Origin: an uncultured Eubacteriales bacterium
GTDB taxonomy: Bacteria; Bacillota; Clostridia; Lachnospirales; Lachnospiraceae
Direction of reading: 5' to 3'
DNA: 64,000 nt
Assembly: GCA_900318405.1 (NCBI GenBank)
Contig: ONKP01000023.1
Span: 1 to 64,000, forward strand
The translations under genes and the position numbers were made by a program. A model generated the notes under the pieces. The model had not been told where the DNA came from and did no database searches. It was given only the letters and a program-made list of their open reading frames with translations. The first letter of the stretch is position 1, and each line of letters begins with the position of its first letter. Of this stretch, positions 1-9,207 are shown piece after piece.

Positions 1-24
1 AGTGGGGCGAAGCCACATGAAAGC

Positions 25-100
25 CCGAGCTGAGGGAGGATCGCGAGAGCGCATAGCGCGCAGCGATCCGGTTATCATACTTATGACACCTATATCATAA
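25..100. repeat. Dispersed intergenic repeat, family B, copy 1
   Basis: This stretch carries GATCGCGAGAGC, then a GC-rich arm returning as GCGATCC, followed by GGTTATCATACTTATGACAC and a CTATATCA tail. Near-identical copies lie at 37918-37980 and 38983-39053, with a shorter one at 39131-39167. The GGATCGC/GCGATCC arms form a hairpin. All copies are intergenic. No coding sense is visible in the first 255 bases of the window. Confidence 0.7.
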
Positions 101-110
101 TATTTCCAAA

Positions 111-136
111 ATACAGATGCCTCCACCCGCAACAGC
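111..136. repeat. Dispersed intergenic repeat, family A, copy 1
   Basis: The core is ATACAGATGCCTCCACCCG followed by CAACAG. The same core recurs at 1919-1947, 17470-17483 (reverse), 23163-23194, 32655-32714 (both arms of a hairpin), 54578-54594 (reverse) and 60431-60445. It is always between genes, so it looks like a REP-like or terminator-derived short repeat. Confidence 0.65.
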
Positions 137-255
137 GCAGACAGATGCGAATGGTAACGGCAAAGGGCATGCAGTGTACGAGGGGTTAGCATTGCATCTG
201 CAGGTGTGTTACACTGTGGAAAAATAACGGCATGCGCGGGAAAGGAGGCGGAGAG

Positions 256-1875
256 ATGGCTGTGCATACGCTGACAGGCAGAACAGACAGCACCCAAAAC
301 GGGGACGACCGGAAGGAAGGACGCCGTGTTTATGCTGCCATCGATCTGAAATCCTTCTACGCTTCGGTCGAGTGCCGTGAGCGCGGTCTGGATCCTCTGA
401 AGACGCTGCTTGTCGTTGCCGATCTGTCGAGAACGGAAAAAACAATCTGCCTTGCCGTCTCGCCGTCGCTGAAGGCCTATGGGATTCCCGGCCGGCCGCG
501 TCTCTTTGAAGTCGTGCAGGCCGTGGAGCGGATCAACCGCGACCGCCTGGCAAAGTCCGGTCTTCCGGCTTTTACCGGAAGCTCGTCGGATGCCGATGAA
601 CTCAGGACTCACCCGGAGTACAGGCTGGAATATATCGTCGCCAGACCGAGGATGCAGCTGTACATGGATTACAGCGCGAAGATTTATCAGACATACCTGA
701 AGTTCGTGGCGCCGGAGGATATTTTTCCTTATTCTGTAGATGAAGTGTTTATTGATCTCACCTCCTACCGGAAACTTAGCGGCATGGATGCGAAGGCGCT
801 GACGCGCAGGATGATCCGGGAGGTCCTGAAAGAGACCGGCATCACGGCGACGGCGGGTGTCGGAACGAATATGTACCTCGCCAAGGCAGCCATGGACATT
901 GTGGCCAAGCACATGCCGGCGGATGAATACGGTGTGCGCATGGCATTCTGCGACGAGATGCAGTACCGGCGGAGACTCTGGAATCACCGGCCGCTGACGG
1001 ACTTCTGGCGCGTCGGAAAGGGGTATGCGGGGAAGCTTGCGGACCACGGTATTTTTACCATGGGAGATATCGCGCGGACATCGCTGGTCAACGAGGAGCT
1101 GCTGTACCATCTGTTCGGTGTGAATGCGGAGCTGCTGATCGACCACGCATGGGGATGGGAGCCCTGCACCATAGCCGATGTGAAAAATTTCCGCCCGCCC
1201 GCGAAGAGCATGAGTGAGGGACAGGTTCTGCAGGAGCCGTATTCCTTTGCAAAAGCGAGGCTGGTGATCAGTGAAATGGCGGACCGCGTGGCACTTGATC
1301 TCACGGAGAAGCACCGGGAGACGTCACAGATTGTGCTGACCGTCGGGTACGACATCGAGAACCTGACAGATCCGGAGCGCCGGAAAAAATACCGCGGTGA
1401 GATTACGATCGACAGGTACGGACGCGAGGTGCCCAGGCAGGCGCACGGGACGATCGGCCTGGATGTACCGACAAACGCACAGCGTATCATTCGGCGTGCT
1501 GTGCTGCAGCTGTTCGACCGCATCGTGGATCCGGACCTTCTGGTGCGCCGCATGTACGTGTTTGCCGGCCGCGTGCGGGAGGTGCCGGGAAGCCGCATGG
1601 CGCAGGACAGTCCCGTGTATGAGCAGATGGACCTGTTCTCCTATGCGGCGCAGAAAAATTCATCGGGGGATGCGCTTCACGACGGACTGTCGCAGCGTCC
1701 GCAGGATGCGGAGATCCGAGAACGTGTGGCGGCGGAGCGCGAGGCGAAGGCACAGAAGGCTATCATCGCTCTGCAGGAAAAATACGGAAAGAATGCCGTG
1801 ATCAAGGGCATGGATCTGGAGGAGGGCGCGACGGCGGTCGAGCGGAACAGCCAGATCGGTGGGCACAGAGCGTGA
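256..1875 (+). CDS. Y-family DNA polymerase (UmuC/DinB-like translesion polymerase)
   Basis: Error-prone DNA polymerase for replication past DNA lesions, 539 aa. The N-terminus has the metal-binding D and aromatic steric-gate segment DLKSFYASVECRERG (about residues 29-43), and the second catalytic motif YSVDEVFIDLT lies near residue 160. A helix-hairpin-helix and little-finger region follow. The long C-terminal part is typical of clostridial UmuC-like enzymes. ATG at 256 is preferred over the in-frame ATG at 232 because AAAGGAGG (241-248) sits 7 bases before it. The next gene is YolD-like, a common partner of UmuC-type polymerases in Firmicutes. No LexA box was identified, so SOS control is not shown. 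Confidence 0.93.
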   Translation: MAVHTLTGRTDSTQNGDDRKEGRRVYAAIDLKSFYASVECRERGLDPLKTLLVVADLSRTEKTICLAVSPSLKAYGIPGRPRLFEVVQAVERINRDRLAKSGLPAFTGSSSDADELRTHPEYRLEYIVARPRMQLYMDYSAKIYQTYLKFVAPEDIFPYSVDEVFIDLTSYRKLSGMDAKALTRRMIREVLKETGITATAGVGTNMYLAKAAMDIVAKHMPADEYGVRMAFCDEMQYRRRLWNHRPLTDFWRVGKGYAGKLADHGIFTMGDIARTSLVNEELLYHLFGVNAELLIDHAWGWEPCTIADVKNFRPPAKSMSEGQVLQEPYSFAKARLVISEMADRVALDLTEKHRETSQIVLTVGYDIENLTDPERRKKYRGEITIDRYGREVPRQAHGTIGLDVPTNAQRIIRRAVLQLFDRIVDPDLLVRRMYVFAGRVREVPGSRMAQDSPVYEQMDLFSYAAQKNSSGDALHDGLSQRPQDAEIRERVAAEREAKAQKAIIALQEKYGKNAVIKGMDLEEGATAVERNSQIGGHRA

Positions 1876-1918
1876 GGAGGCTGCTGTTTACAATCATCTG
1901 GGCCATATCCGGAATGAA

Positions 1919-1947
1919 AATGTCTCCACCTGTAACAGAGCGATGAG
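1919..1947. repeat. Dispersed intergenic repeat, family A, diverged copy 2
   Basis: Diverged family A core (TGTCTCCACCTGTAACAGAG then CGATGAG), directly after the polymerase gene. Confidence 0.45.
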
Positions 1948-2044
1948 TATTTGCTGTGTGCAATTACAGTGAAGTCCAAAGTTTACATGAGATGCCTGTC
2001 AGTAAGCTTACATGCTGATTATTTGCGTCAGAAGATATTCAAAG

Positions 2045-2686
2045 ATGCGATTGGACATTGATACATGGAGAAAGAAAGTGACTGGCGAAGAGGAAGAAAC
2101 AATCAGAAAATATGGTGACATCATCAACCTGCCGCATCCGACATCGAAGACGCATCCGCGTATGCCGGCGGCATCACGGGCGGCGCAGTTCGCACCGTTT
2201 GCCGCGCTGACGGGGTTGGATGATGAGCTGGCAGAGACTTCCCGTTACACGGAGGAGCGTCGGACACTCGATGAAAACCGGCGGGAGGAGCTGGACCTGA
2301 AGCTGCAGGAACTGCAGCTGGCACTGGCCCGGCGGTGGCAGAATCGCCACGAACAGACCCGACGGGAACAGGAGCCATGGGAGCAGCATCAACAGGAGCA
2401 GAACCGTGAGACGTCCGGCGGGGCAGAAGGCGGAGGCTCATCTGACGGGGCAGAAGACGGCAGTTCATCCGGCGGGGCAGAAGTGATCGCGCAGATTACA
2501 TTTTTTGCACCGGATGAAAAAAAGGAAGGCGGCGCTTACCGGACGGTCAGGAGCACCGTGAAAAGAATTGACAGTTACCGGCGGGCAATCGTTCTGTCTG
2601 ATGGCACGGAGATCCCGGCCGCGGATATCTGTGAACTTGAGGTGATGGAGGAAAAATACTATGTTCAGAAAAATGAGAAGATTTAA
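2045..2686 (+). CDS. YolD-like family protein
   Basis: About 213 aa. The N-terminal segment YGDIINLPHP...THPRMPAASRAAQFAPF (about residues 25-55) is the signature of the protein encoded next to UmuC-like polymerases in many Clostridia. The C-terminal pattern TVKRIDSYRRAIVLSDGTEI followed by PAADICELE resembles the YolD beta-barrel. YolD-like proteins are thought to act with Y-family polymerases; the biochemical role is not settled. The middle (about residues 105-155) is a low-complexity Q/E/G/S stretch with repeated SGGAE motifs, which is unusual for the family. The start is uncertain: ATGs at 2012 and 2045 and a GTG at 2078 all lack a convincing ribosome binding site. It overlaps the next gene by 26 bases, suggesting coupling. 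Confidence 0.75.
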   Translation: MRLDIDTWRKKVTGEEEETIRKYGDIINLPHPTSKTHPRMPAASRAAQFAPFAALTGLDDELAETSRYTEERRTLDENRREELDLKLQELQLALARRWQNRHEQTRREQEPWEQHQQEQNRETSGGAEGGGSSDGAEDGSSSGGAEVIAQITFFAPDEKKEGGAYRTVRSTVKRIDSYRRAIVLSDGTEIPAADICELEVMEEKYYVQKNEKI

Positions 2687-3137
2687 ACAGCAGCTTGAGG
2701 ATGCAGAGTGCAAAGAGATTTTGGCGAAACAGTGGAGAGGCGTTCTCGCTGTCATCGGCGATGATGATTATCCCTATGCGCTGCCGATTAATTTTTATTA
2801 TGATGAGCAGGCCGGCGTCATTTATTTCCACGGGGCGAAGGAAGGACACAAGATCGATGCGATCCGCAGGAATCCGAAGGCTTCGTTCTGCGTGATCAAT
2901 GACGGTGCGTATGAAGATGGCGACTGGTCCAGACGCTTCAAGAGTGTGATCGTATTCGGTCAGATGTATGAGGTCTCCGATCAGAAGGAGCATGACGATG
3001 CAATTCTGAACCTCGGACGGAAATACTATCCGACGGAAGAAGAGCTGGCAGCGGAGATCCGGAAGGACGGCGCCAGGGCACATATGCTTGCGCTGAAAAT
3101 CGAGCACATGACGGGCAAGAAGGTGCATGAGAAGTAA
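2661..3137 (+). CDS. Pyridoxamine 5'-phosphate oxidase-like flavoprotein (NimA-like)
   Basis: 158 aa, split-barrel FMN-binding fold. The segments WRGVLAVIGDDDYPYALPIN (about residues 28-47) and IYFHGAKEGHKIDAIRRNPK (about 57-76) match the PNPOx-like/nitroimidazole-resistance group common in gut Firmicutes. These bind FMN or sometimes haem and reduce small molecules; the natural substrate is usually unknown. GGAGG (2647-2651) lies 9 bases before the ATG and inside the upstream YolD-like gene, so the two are probably translated from one message. An assignment as true PdxH is unlikely because the protein is short and lacks the usual PLP-oxidase C-terminus. Confidence 0.82.
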   Translation: MFRKMRRFKQQLEDAECKEILAKQWRGVLAVIGDDDYPYALPINFYYDEQAGVIYFHGAKEGHKIDAIRRNPKASFCVINDGAYEDGDWSRRFKSVIVFGQMYEVSDQKEHDDAILNLGRKYYPTEEELAAEIRKDGARAHMLALKIEHMTGKKVHEK

Positions 3138-3170
3138 TTGTGCCTGCCAAAATCTTACATGCCCATAAGA

Positions 3171-3258
3171 GTAATGTGAGTACGCAACAGAATTCGGGCC
3201 ATAAAAGCCATATAAGTCCATATAAATGGGCCACAAAGGTAATGTGAGTCCGTAATAG
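3171..3258. repeat. Two copies of a 20-bp intergenic repeat
   Basis: GTAATGTGAGTACGCAACAG (3171-3190) recurs as GTAATGTGAGTCCGTAATAG (3239-3258), with AT-rich sequence containing ATATAA between them. The function is unknown. The position just before the 3286 gene allows a regulatory role but does not show one. Confidence 0.45.
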
Positions 3259-3285
3259 TTCATATGAAGGACAGGATCAGGAAAC

Positions 3286-3939
3286 ATGGCGGAAAAGAAA
3301 AAAAATCGTGATGCAGATGCTCCGCGCGAGCCCTATAAATTCATTCCGGTAGAGACACCGGAGGATATTCAGGAAGAGATCCGTGCTGCCAGAATCAGAA
3401 AGAACGGTCAGACATTTGTGGCAGACGGATCCGCGGTGTCCGGAGAAGGACGGAAAAAAACAGCCGCCGGCGATGGCAGTCAGACCACCGGGCAGAAGAA
3501 TGACGTTCAGACGACACCGCGTTTTGAAAGTATGGCGGATATCATGAAGGAATTTCATCGGGGAACCGAGTGGGAGCTGAACAATGGAGAGATGGCTGCG
3601 CTCGCCATCGAGGATACGCATGCAAAAATCACGAATTACTACGTGATCCATGACCGCGCATGGACGCACGGAGCCGTCGTTGATTTTATCGATATGGATG
3701 AGGGCACCGGCCGCTATACAGTATATGCGCTCTGCACTGACGGCACTGTACTCGCGGTTCCTGAAGAAGATCTCGATGAACCCGTGACGGTGACTTACGG
3801 TGATCAGAGGATTCAGATGGTGCGTCACCTGCCGAAAGAGATAGAGAACACGGCGGAACTGGGAAGGCGCATTCTCGCCGAAAAAGACCGCACGATGGCT
3901 GAGTATGAGAAGCGGAAAGCGCAGATGAAGCAGCAGTAA
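3286..3939 (+). CDS. Hypothetical protein with charged tails
   Basis: 217 aa; I do not recognise the family. The first 75 residues are hydrophilic and probably disordered (KKKNRDADAPREPYKF, then G/T/Q-rich). A compact part (about residues 80-185) contains WELNNGEMAALAIEDTHAKI and YYVIHDRAWTHGAVVDFIDM, which looks like an alpha/beta domain. The C-terminus (about 188-217) is a K/E/R/M-rich helix. There is no signal peptide or membrane segment, so it is probably cytosolic. It starts 148 bases after the flavoprotein gene. GGATCAGGAAAC precedes the ATG. It reads the same way as its neighbours, but co-transcription is not established. Confidence 0.6.
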   Translation: MAEKKKNRDADAPREPYKFIPVETPEDIQEEIRAARIRKNGQTFVADGSAVSGEGRKKTAAGDGSQTTGQKNDVQTTPRFESMADIMKEFHRGTEWELNNGEMAALAIEDTHAKITNYYVIHDRAWTHGAVVDFIDMDEGTGRYTVYALCTDGTVLAVPEEDLDEPVTVTYGDQRIQMVRHLPKEIENTAELGRRILAEKDRTMAEYEKRKAQMKQQ

Positions 3940-4060
3940 CAGCATACATGTAAACGGAAAAAGTACTGGACATGGCTGTGCTGTATGTAGATTCAGTAAA
4001 CCTGCATACCCCAGGTGAGGCCACGGTACTGAACGGAACAGAAGAAGAGGAAAAGCAAAG

Positions 4061-4966
4061 ATGCGGGTAATCCAGTGTCAGACAAAGGTGTTCAGCAATA
4101 AAGAACAGAATCTGCGCCAGATGGCAAAATATATTGACGAAGCCTCCGAGGCACATCCGGATCTCGTCACGTTCGGTGAGATGTTCACCTGTCCGTATGA
4201 CACGTCGGTTTTTGCAGATTACGCAGAGCCGGACGGCGGGCCGAGCTGTGAATTTTTCTCGGATATGGCCGGAAAATATCACATCTGGCTCTCAGCGGGG
4301 ACGATTCCCGAGCGCGACGCAGAGGGACGTATTTACAACACAGCCTATGTGTTCGACAGGGATGGAAACTGCGTGGCGAAGCACCGGAAGAAGCATCTCT
4401 TTGACATCGATATCAGGGCGGGGGCGCCACGGGTATCCCGGCGGACGGCTGCGGAAGACAGCAAAACGGGCGGCGCAGAAGAGAAAACAGATGGGCATTC
4501 ACTGATGGAATCTGATGAATCCGCAGACGGAAAATCCGGCAGCGGCCAGAGGTTCCGTGAGTCCGATGTGCTGACAGCGGGAGACGAGATCACAGTTTTT
4601 GACACCGAATTCGGAAAGGCAGCACTGGCGGTCTGCTTTGATGTGCGCTTTCCCGCAGACTTTGTGCAGATGGCAAGTCAGGGCGTAAAGCTGATCCTGA
4701 TCCCGGCTTCTTTCAATACGACGACAGGCCCGCTGCACTGGGAACTGCTCATGCGTGCCCGTGCCGTCGATACGCAGAGCTTTGTGATTGCGACATCGCC
4801 CGCCCGGGATCTGCAGGCGTCCTATCATTCCTTTGGACATTCACTGATCGCTGATCCCTGGGGAAAAATACCTGTTCAGACGGATGAGGCTGCCGGCCTC
4901 TCGGGCGCGGACATACAGCCGGAGCTCTGCGACGCGGTAAGAGCACAGATACCGCTTGGAAACTGA
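4061..4966 (+). CDS. Carbon-nitrogen hydrolase (nitrilase superfamily, omega-amidase-like)
   Basis: Hydrolyses amide C-N bonds through a Glu-Lys-Cys triad. I see the glutamate in VTFGEMF (E40), the lysine in HRKKHLFDIDI (K110) and the nucleophile in LAVCFDVRFP (C192). The HLFDID and FDVRFP contexts are those of omega-amidase/Nit2-type enzymes, which deamidate alpha-ketoglutaramate or similar acids. At 301 aa it is longer than the usual 260-275 because residues about 120-163 are a Ser/Glu/Gly-rich insertion between the lysine loop and the RFRESDVL strand. That insertion lies near the active-site entrance in family structures. The start is ATG at 4061 with a purine-rich GAAGAGGAAAAG upstream. 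A terminator hairpin follows at once. Confidence 0.9.
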   Translation: MRVIQCQTKVFSNKEQNLRQMAKYIDEASEAHPDLVTFGEMFTCPYDTSVFADYAEPDGGPSCEFFSDMAGKYHIWLSAGTIPERDAEGRIYNTAYVFDRDGNCVAKHRKKHLFDIDIRAGAPRVSRRTAAEDSKTGGAEEKTDGHSLMESDESADGKSGSGQRFRESDVLTAGDEITVFDTEFGKAALAVCFDVRFPADFVQMASQGVKLILIPASFNTTTGPLHWELLMRARAVDTQSFVIATSPARDLQASYHSFGHSLIADPWGKIPVQTDEAAGLSGADIQPELCDAVRAQIPLGN

Positions 4967-4974
4967 AGTAATTC

Positions 4975-5000
4975 TGCCATGGCTCAGCCACGGCATTTTT
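4975..5000 (+). terminator. Rho-independent terminator after the amidase gene
   Basis: TGCCATGGC, loop TCA, GCCACGGCA and then TTTTT. The stem has one mismatch and ends in a U-run, 9 bases after the amidase stop codon. Confidence 0.8.
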
Positions 5001-5241
5001 CGGAAATACAGACAACAAAAGGCTTCGGAGCTTAGCTGTGCTGTGCGTGTACGGAAGAATGCCGGAAACTGTCCTGATATATTTTGCGGCAGATCTGCAG
5101 AGGTGTCCCACGGTCTTTCTCTTCCGGCCGCTTGCACTAACAGGGACGTGGCTTTATAATAAGTAAACACCACAGACGTTGTCGAAGGAGTATCAGCGAT
5201 TTGAACAGAAAGGACAGCCTGATTGGGTGAAGGGGAGCACT

Positions 5242-6639
5242 ATGGCTGAGAAAAAATACAGGAATAAAAAGAAATCCGGCGCACGGCACGCACAGGGAAG
5301 AAAAAAACACGGCAGGAGCGGATCGTTTGTGGGCCTCGCAGTACTGATTACCTGCGCGGCAGTAGTTGGCGGGCTCATGATTTACGGTGTGGCGACCGGC
5401 AAGTTCAGCCAGATCGTCGAGGCAAGCGATACGGCCATGGAGTCCGAAGAGGAGATCGAAGCGCAGAAAAATGCTGCGGCAGCGGCTGAAGCCCAGAAAA
5501 AAGCCGAAGAGGAAAAGAAGGCTGCCGAGGAGAAAGCAGCGCAGGAAGCCGCTGAAAAAGCAGAGGCGGAGGCAAAGGCAGCGGCTGAGGCAAAGGAAAA
5601 AGCCGAACATCCGGAGTTTTTTGCTGATATTCAGCTGACACTGCCGGATGGCAGTACGAAGGAGATCAACCGCGATCTGGTAGAGACGTGGGAGACGGAC
5701 AATGGCGACGGAACCTTCACCCGTGATGATGAAGTTTTCAATCAGCACATCATGGATTTTGCAGCCCAGCTGGCGTCTGCGGTCGACACTGTCGGCAAAG
5801 ATCACACATTTGCCTCTACGGGCCGCGGGACACAGACGATCCCCGGTAATGAATATTACGGATGGCAGCTGGATCAGAGCGCGGAGGTCGCGCAGATTCA
5901 GGATGAGCTGACGAACAGCAAGACCGTTACGCGCGAGCCGAATTATACCATGCGTGAGTCGGCAGGCTCCAATGATAATGGCGGCATTGGCCAGACCTAC
6001 TGTGAGATTGATGCGTCGCGTCAGCACCTCTGGATTTATCAGAACGGCAGCCTTGCTTTTGAGACAGATGTCGTCACGGGACTGATGGATCAGACGCACT
6101 ATACGCCGGCCGGCGTTTATCTGCTGCTGGACAAGCAGACGGATGCGACACTGAAGGGCGAAACACTTCCCAACGGAAAGCGGACGTATGAGACGCCGGT
6201 ATCCTACTGGATGCCTTTTACCCACACCGGCATCGGACTGCATGACGCCTGGTGGAAATCCGTTTTCGGCGAGGGACAGAATGTATGGAACGGTTCTCAC
6301 GGATGTGTGAATCTGCCCTCCGATGTGGCGGGAACGGTTTATGATCTGATGACGATGACCACGCCAATCGTCGTGTATTATTCCGAGGATTATACGCTCC
6401 GGGATGCTCCCGAGAGTGAGGTAGACAAGTATATCCGCGAGCAGAGGGAAGCCGCGGCAGCGGCCGAAGCGGCACAGAGTTCGCAGGATGCTCAGACGGC
6501 GGAGCAGCCGGCAGATACACAGACGACGGATACGCAGCCGACAGAAGCACCGACCCCTGAACCGACACAGGAAGCGGCACAGACGGATACGACTGCAGAG
6601 CAGCCGGCGGATACTTCTGCGGAAACAGCGACAGAATAA
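5242..6639 (+). CDS. L,D-transpeptidase with PG-binding-like region (YkuD family)
   Basis: Cross-links or remodels peptidoglycan at the cell surface. ATG at 5242 is chosen because AAGGGGAG precedes it; the open frame extends upstream only through a TTG. At 465 aa it has a basic N-terminus, a membrane anchor (FVGLAVLITCAAVVGGLMIY, about residues 29-48), an Ala/Glu/Lys-rich coiled coil (about 60-115), and a region resembling the PG4-type domain found before clostridial YkuD domains (about 120-230). The YkuD catalytic domain (about 248-375) carries GIGLHDAW and SHGCVNLP, including the catalytic Cys. The tail (about 390-465) is Thr/Gln/Glu/Pro-rich. Such anchored enzymes make 3-3 cross-links, which also confer resistance to many beta-lactams. 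It has its own terminator. Confidence 0.92.
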   Translation: MAEKKYRNKKKSGARHAQGRKKHGRSGSFVGLAVLITCAAVVGGLMIYGVATGKFSQIVEASDTAMESEEEIEAQKNAAAAAEAQKKAEEEKKAAEEKAAQEAAEKAEAEAKAAAEAKEKAEHPEFFADIQLTLPDGSTKEINRDLVETWETDNGDGTFTRDDEVFNQHIMDFAAQLASAVDTVGKDHTFASTGRGTQTIPGNEYYGWQLDQSAEVAQIQDELTNSKTVTREPNYTMRESAGSNDNGGIGQTYCEIDASRQHLWIYQNGSLAFETDVVTGLMDQTHYTPAGVYLLLDKQTDATLKGETLPNGKRTYETPVSYWMPFTHTGIGLHDAWWKSVFGEGQNVWNGSHGCVNLPSDVAGTVYDLMTMTTPIVVYYSEDYTLRDAPESEVDKYIREQREAAAAAEAAQSSQDAQTAEQPADTQTTDTQPTEAPTPEPTQEAAQTDTTAEQPADTSAETATE

Positions 6640-6712
6640 GCAGTGACTGCTCCCGGACAGAATAAACAGTGACTGCTCCCGGGAAGATCAATAAAGATAT
6701 AAAAATAAAAAG

Positions 6713-6770
6713 CAAGCGTCAGACAGTCGATGCCCGTTTCAGGGTGGAACTGTCCGGCGCTTGTTTTTTT
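6713..6770. terminator. Bidirectional terminator between the L,D-transpeptidase and tex genes
   Basis: CAAGCGTCAGACAGT pairs with ACTGTCCGGCGCTTG (13 of 15 Watson-Crick, the rest G-U capable) and is followed by TTTTTTT. On the other strand an A/T-rich run follows, so it can end both converging transcripts. Just before it, CAGTGACTGCTCCCGG occurs twice (6643 and 6667 region) as a short direct repeat. Confidence 0.85.
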
Positions 6771-6816
6771 CGTAAAGAGAATTGGAACTGTCCGACGCAT
6801 GAACTGTGGAACACAT

Positions 6817-9171
6817 TTATTTACCGGACGGCATACCGCGCATCGAGAGGCTGATGCGGTTGCGCGATTTATCTACTTCAAGGACGCGGACATCGACGAC
6901 ATCGCCGACGCTGACGACGTCGAGCGGATGTTTCACGCGCTTTTTGTCGGACAGCTGGGAGATGTGAATCAGTCCGTCCTGATGGACACCGATGTCGACA
7001 AATGCGCCGAAATCGACGACATTGCGGACGGTTCCCTTCAGGATCATGCCGGGCTTCAGATCATCCATGCTGAGGACGTCACTGCGGAGGATCGGAGCCG
7101 GCATATCCTCTCTCGGGTCGCGGCCGGGACTCTGCAGCTCCTTTACGATGTCACGGAGCGTGGGCTCACCGACGCCGAGCCTCTCTGCCATCGCTGCGTA
7201 ATCCGGGATGTAGATGGAATTCACGCCACTGAAAAATGCTGCCTCCTGTTTAGCGGTGGCTTTCTTTACGGCAGCGGCACCAGCTGCAGAATCCGGGGCG
7301 AAAATCGGTTCTGCATCAGCTTCAGAAGCAGTACCGGAAGCTGCTGTGGAAGCACTGGCTTCATCGGCTTCAGCAGCAGTGTTGGAAACAGTTGCGGCAG
7401 ATGCGCGGTTTCCGTGCTGCCCACCTTCGTTTTCAGTTAACAGCGAGATCAGTTTTTTTGCCGCATCGTAGCTCTCCGGGTGAACGGCAGTGTTGTCGAG
7501 CGGTTCGCTGCCGCCGGCAATGCGCATGAAGCCGGCGGACTGCTCAAAGGCCTTCGGACCGAGCTTCGGCACCTTCAGCAGATCGCGGCGCGTGCGGAAA
7601 CGGCCGTTGGCTTCGCGATAGGAGACAATATTTCTGGCAACTGCTTTGCTGATACCGGAGACGTGCTCCAGCAGCGGGGCGGAGGCGGTATTCAGATCAA
7701 CACCGACCCTGTTTACACAGTCCTCGACGACGCCGGAAAGCGCCTCGCCGAGCTTCTTCTGGTCCATATCGTGCTGATACTGACCGACGCCGATGGCCTT
7801 CGGGTCGATCTTCACGAGCTCTGCCAGCGGATCCTGTACGCGGCGAGCCATGGAAGCCGCACCGCGCTGCTCCACATCGAAATCCGGAAATTCCTCGGCA
7901 CCGAGTGCGCTTGCGGAATAGACGGAGGCGCCGGCCTCATTCGTGATGACGTACTGCACCTTCTCCGGAATCTCTTTCAGGATATCCACGATCACCTGCT
8001 CCGATTCGCGGGAAGCGGTTCCGTTGCCGAGTGAGATCAGGGTCACATGATATTTGCGGATCAGATCCCTGACGGTATTTTTCGCGTTGTCGAGATCGCG
8101 CTGACGGACGCCGGCGCCGGGATATTTTTCTGTCGGATAGATGATGGCTGTGTCGAGAACTTTGCCCGTCTCGTCGACGACGGCGAGCTTGCAGCCGTGA
8201 TTGTAGCCGGGGTCCCAGCCGAGAACGACCTCACCCGCGATCGGCGGTTGCATGAGAAGCTGCTCGAGATTCTTATCGAACACCTTGATAGCGCCGTCCT
8301 CTGCCATGTCGGTCAGCTCGCTGCGGAGCTCGCGCTCGATGGCCGGTGCGATCAGGCGCTCGTAGCTGTCCTGGATCGCATGCATCAGAACAGGGAAGGT
8401 AATCTCATTTTTTCCTTTAAAAATATAATGGCCGAGATAGAGAAGAATCTGCTTCTCTTCCACCTGAATCTTCACGGTCAGAAATTTTTCCTTCTCGCCG
8501 CGGTTGATGGCGAGGACGCGGTAGCCGGTGATTTTTGACACGGGTTCCTGGAAGTCGTAGTACATCTCGTAGACGGATTTGGCCTCCGGATCCTTTGCCC
8601 GGGATACGACGAGACCTGTCTTTCTCGTGAAGTTCCGGATACCTGCCCGGAAGTCGGCGTTGTCGGAGATCTTTTCGGCGATAATATCGGAGGCACCGGC
8701 GATGGCATCTTTCACAGTGGCGACGCCTCTGGCCTCGTCGACGAAGGCAGCTGCTTCTGTCTCGAGCGGCGCTGTGATCTGCTGTGCCAGGATGAGGTCG
8801 GCGAGGGGCTGCAGTCCTTTTTCGATGGCGACGGAGGCGCGCGTCTTGCGCTTCTGTTTGTACGGGCGGTAGAGGTCCTCGAGTACGACCATGGTGTCGG
8901 CGGCATCGATGGACTTCTTCAGCTCCGGCGTCAGCTTGCCCTGCTCATCGATGGACTTCAGAACAGCTTCGCGGCGCTCTTCGAGATTGCGGAGACTCGT
9001 CAGACGGGATTCGATGGTACGAATCTGCGTGTCGTCGAGGGAACCGTGTTTTTCCTTGCGGTAACGGGCAATAAAAGGCACGGTGTCGCCCTCATCGAGC
9101 ATATCGATGACCGCCTGTACCTGTTCGGGGCGGATGGAGAGTTCGTCGGCGATTTTACGGGTAATGTTCAT
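6817..9171 (-). CDS. tex: Tex-family transcription accessory / RNA-binding protein
   Basis: 784 aa. The N-terminal helical Tex domain, YqgF/RuvC-like core (GWDPGYNHGCKLAVVDETGK, then SLGNGTASRESE), helix-hairpin-helix domain (VGVDLNTAS...LLEHVSGI) and C-terminal S1 domain (GTVRNVVDFGAFVDIGVHQD) are all visible in the standard order. Tex binds nucleic acids and influences transcription and RNA turnover. It is longer than usual (about 715-730 aa) because residues about 577-645, between HhH and S1, are an Ala/Ser/Glu/Asp-rich low-complexity insertion. AAGGAG precedes the ATG. It lies downstream of aroF on the same strand but is separated by a tandem-repeat spacer. Confidence 0.95.
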   Translation of the reverse strand: MNITRKIADELSIRPEQVQAVIDMLDEGDTVPFIARYRKEKHGSLDDTQIRTIESRLTSLRNLEERREAVLKSIDEQGKLTPELKKSIDAADTMVVLEDLYRPYKQKRKTRASVAIEKGLQPLADLILAQQITAPLETEAAAFVDEARGVATVKDAIAGASDIIAEKISDNADFRAGIRNFTRKTGLVVSRAKDPEAKSVYEMYYDFQEPVSKITGYRVLAINRGEKEKFLTVKIQVEEKQILLYLGHYIFKGKNEITFPVLMHAIQDSYERLIAPAIERELRSELTDMAEDGAIKVFDKNLEQLLMQPPIAGEVVLGWDPGYNHGCKLAVVDETGKVLDTAIIYPTEKYPGAGVRQRDLDNAKNTVRDLIRKYHVTLISLGNGTASRESEQVIVDILKEIPEKVQYVITNEAGASVYSASALGAEEFPDFDVEQRGAASMARRVQDPLAELVKIDPKAIGVGQYQHDMDQKKLGEALSGVVEDCVNRVGVDLNTASAPLLEHVSGISKAVARNIVSYREANGRFRTRRDLLKVPKLGPKAFEQSAGFMRIAGGSEPLDNTAVHPESYDAAKKLISLLTENEGGQHGNRASAATVSNTAAEADEASASTAASGTASEADAEPIFAPDSAAGAAAVKKATAKQEAAFFSGVNSIYIPDYAAMAERLGVGEPTLRDIVKELQSPGRDPREDMPAPILRSDVLSMDDLKPGMILKGTVRNVVDFGAFVDIGVHQDGLIHISQLSDKKRVKHPLDVVSVGDVVDVRVLEVDKSRNRISLSMRGMPSGK

Positions 9172-9207
9172 ATCGTTATTACTCCTTGTGTTCGTTTGCT
9201 GTTACAT

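Noticed and set aside
6992..8538. Several plus-strand open frames opposite tex
   Set aside because: Shadows of tex; no ribosome binding sites and no domains.
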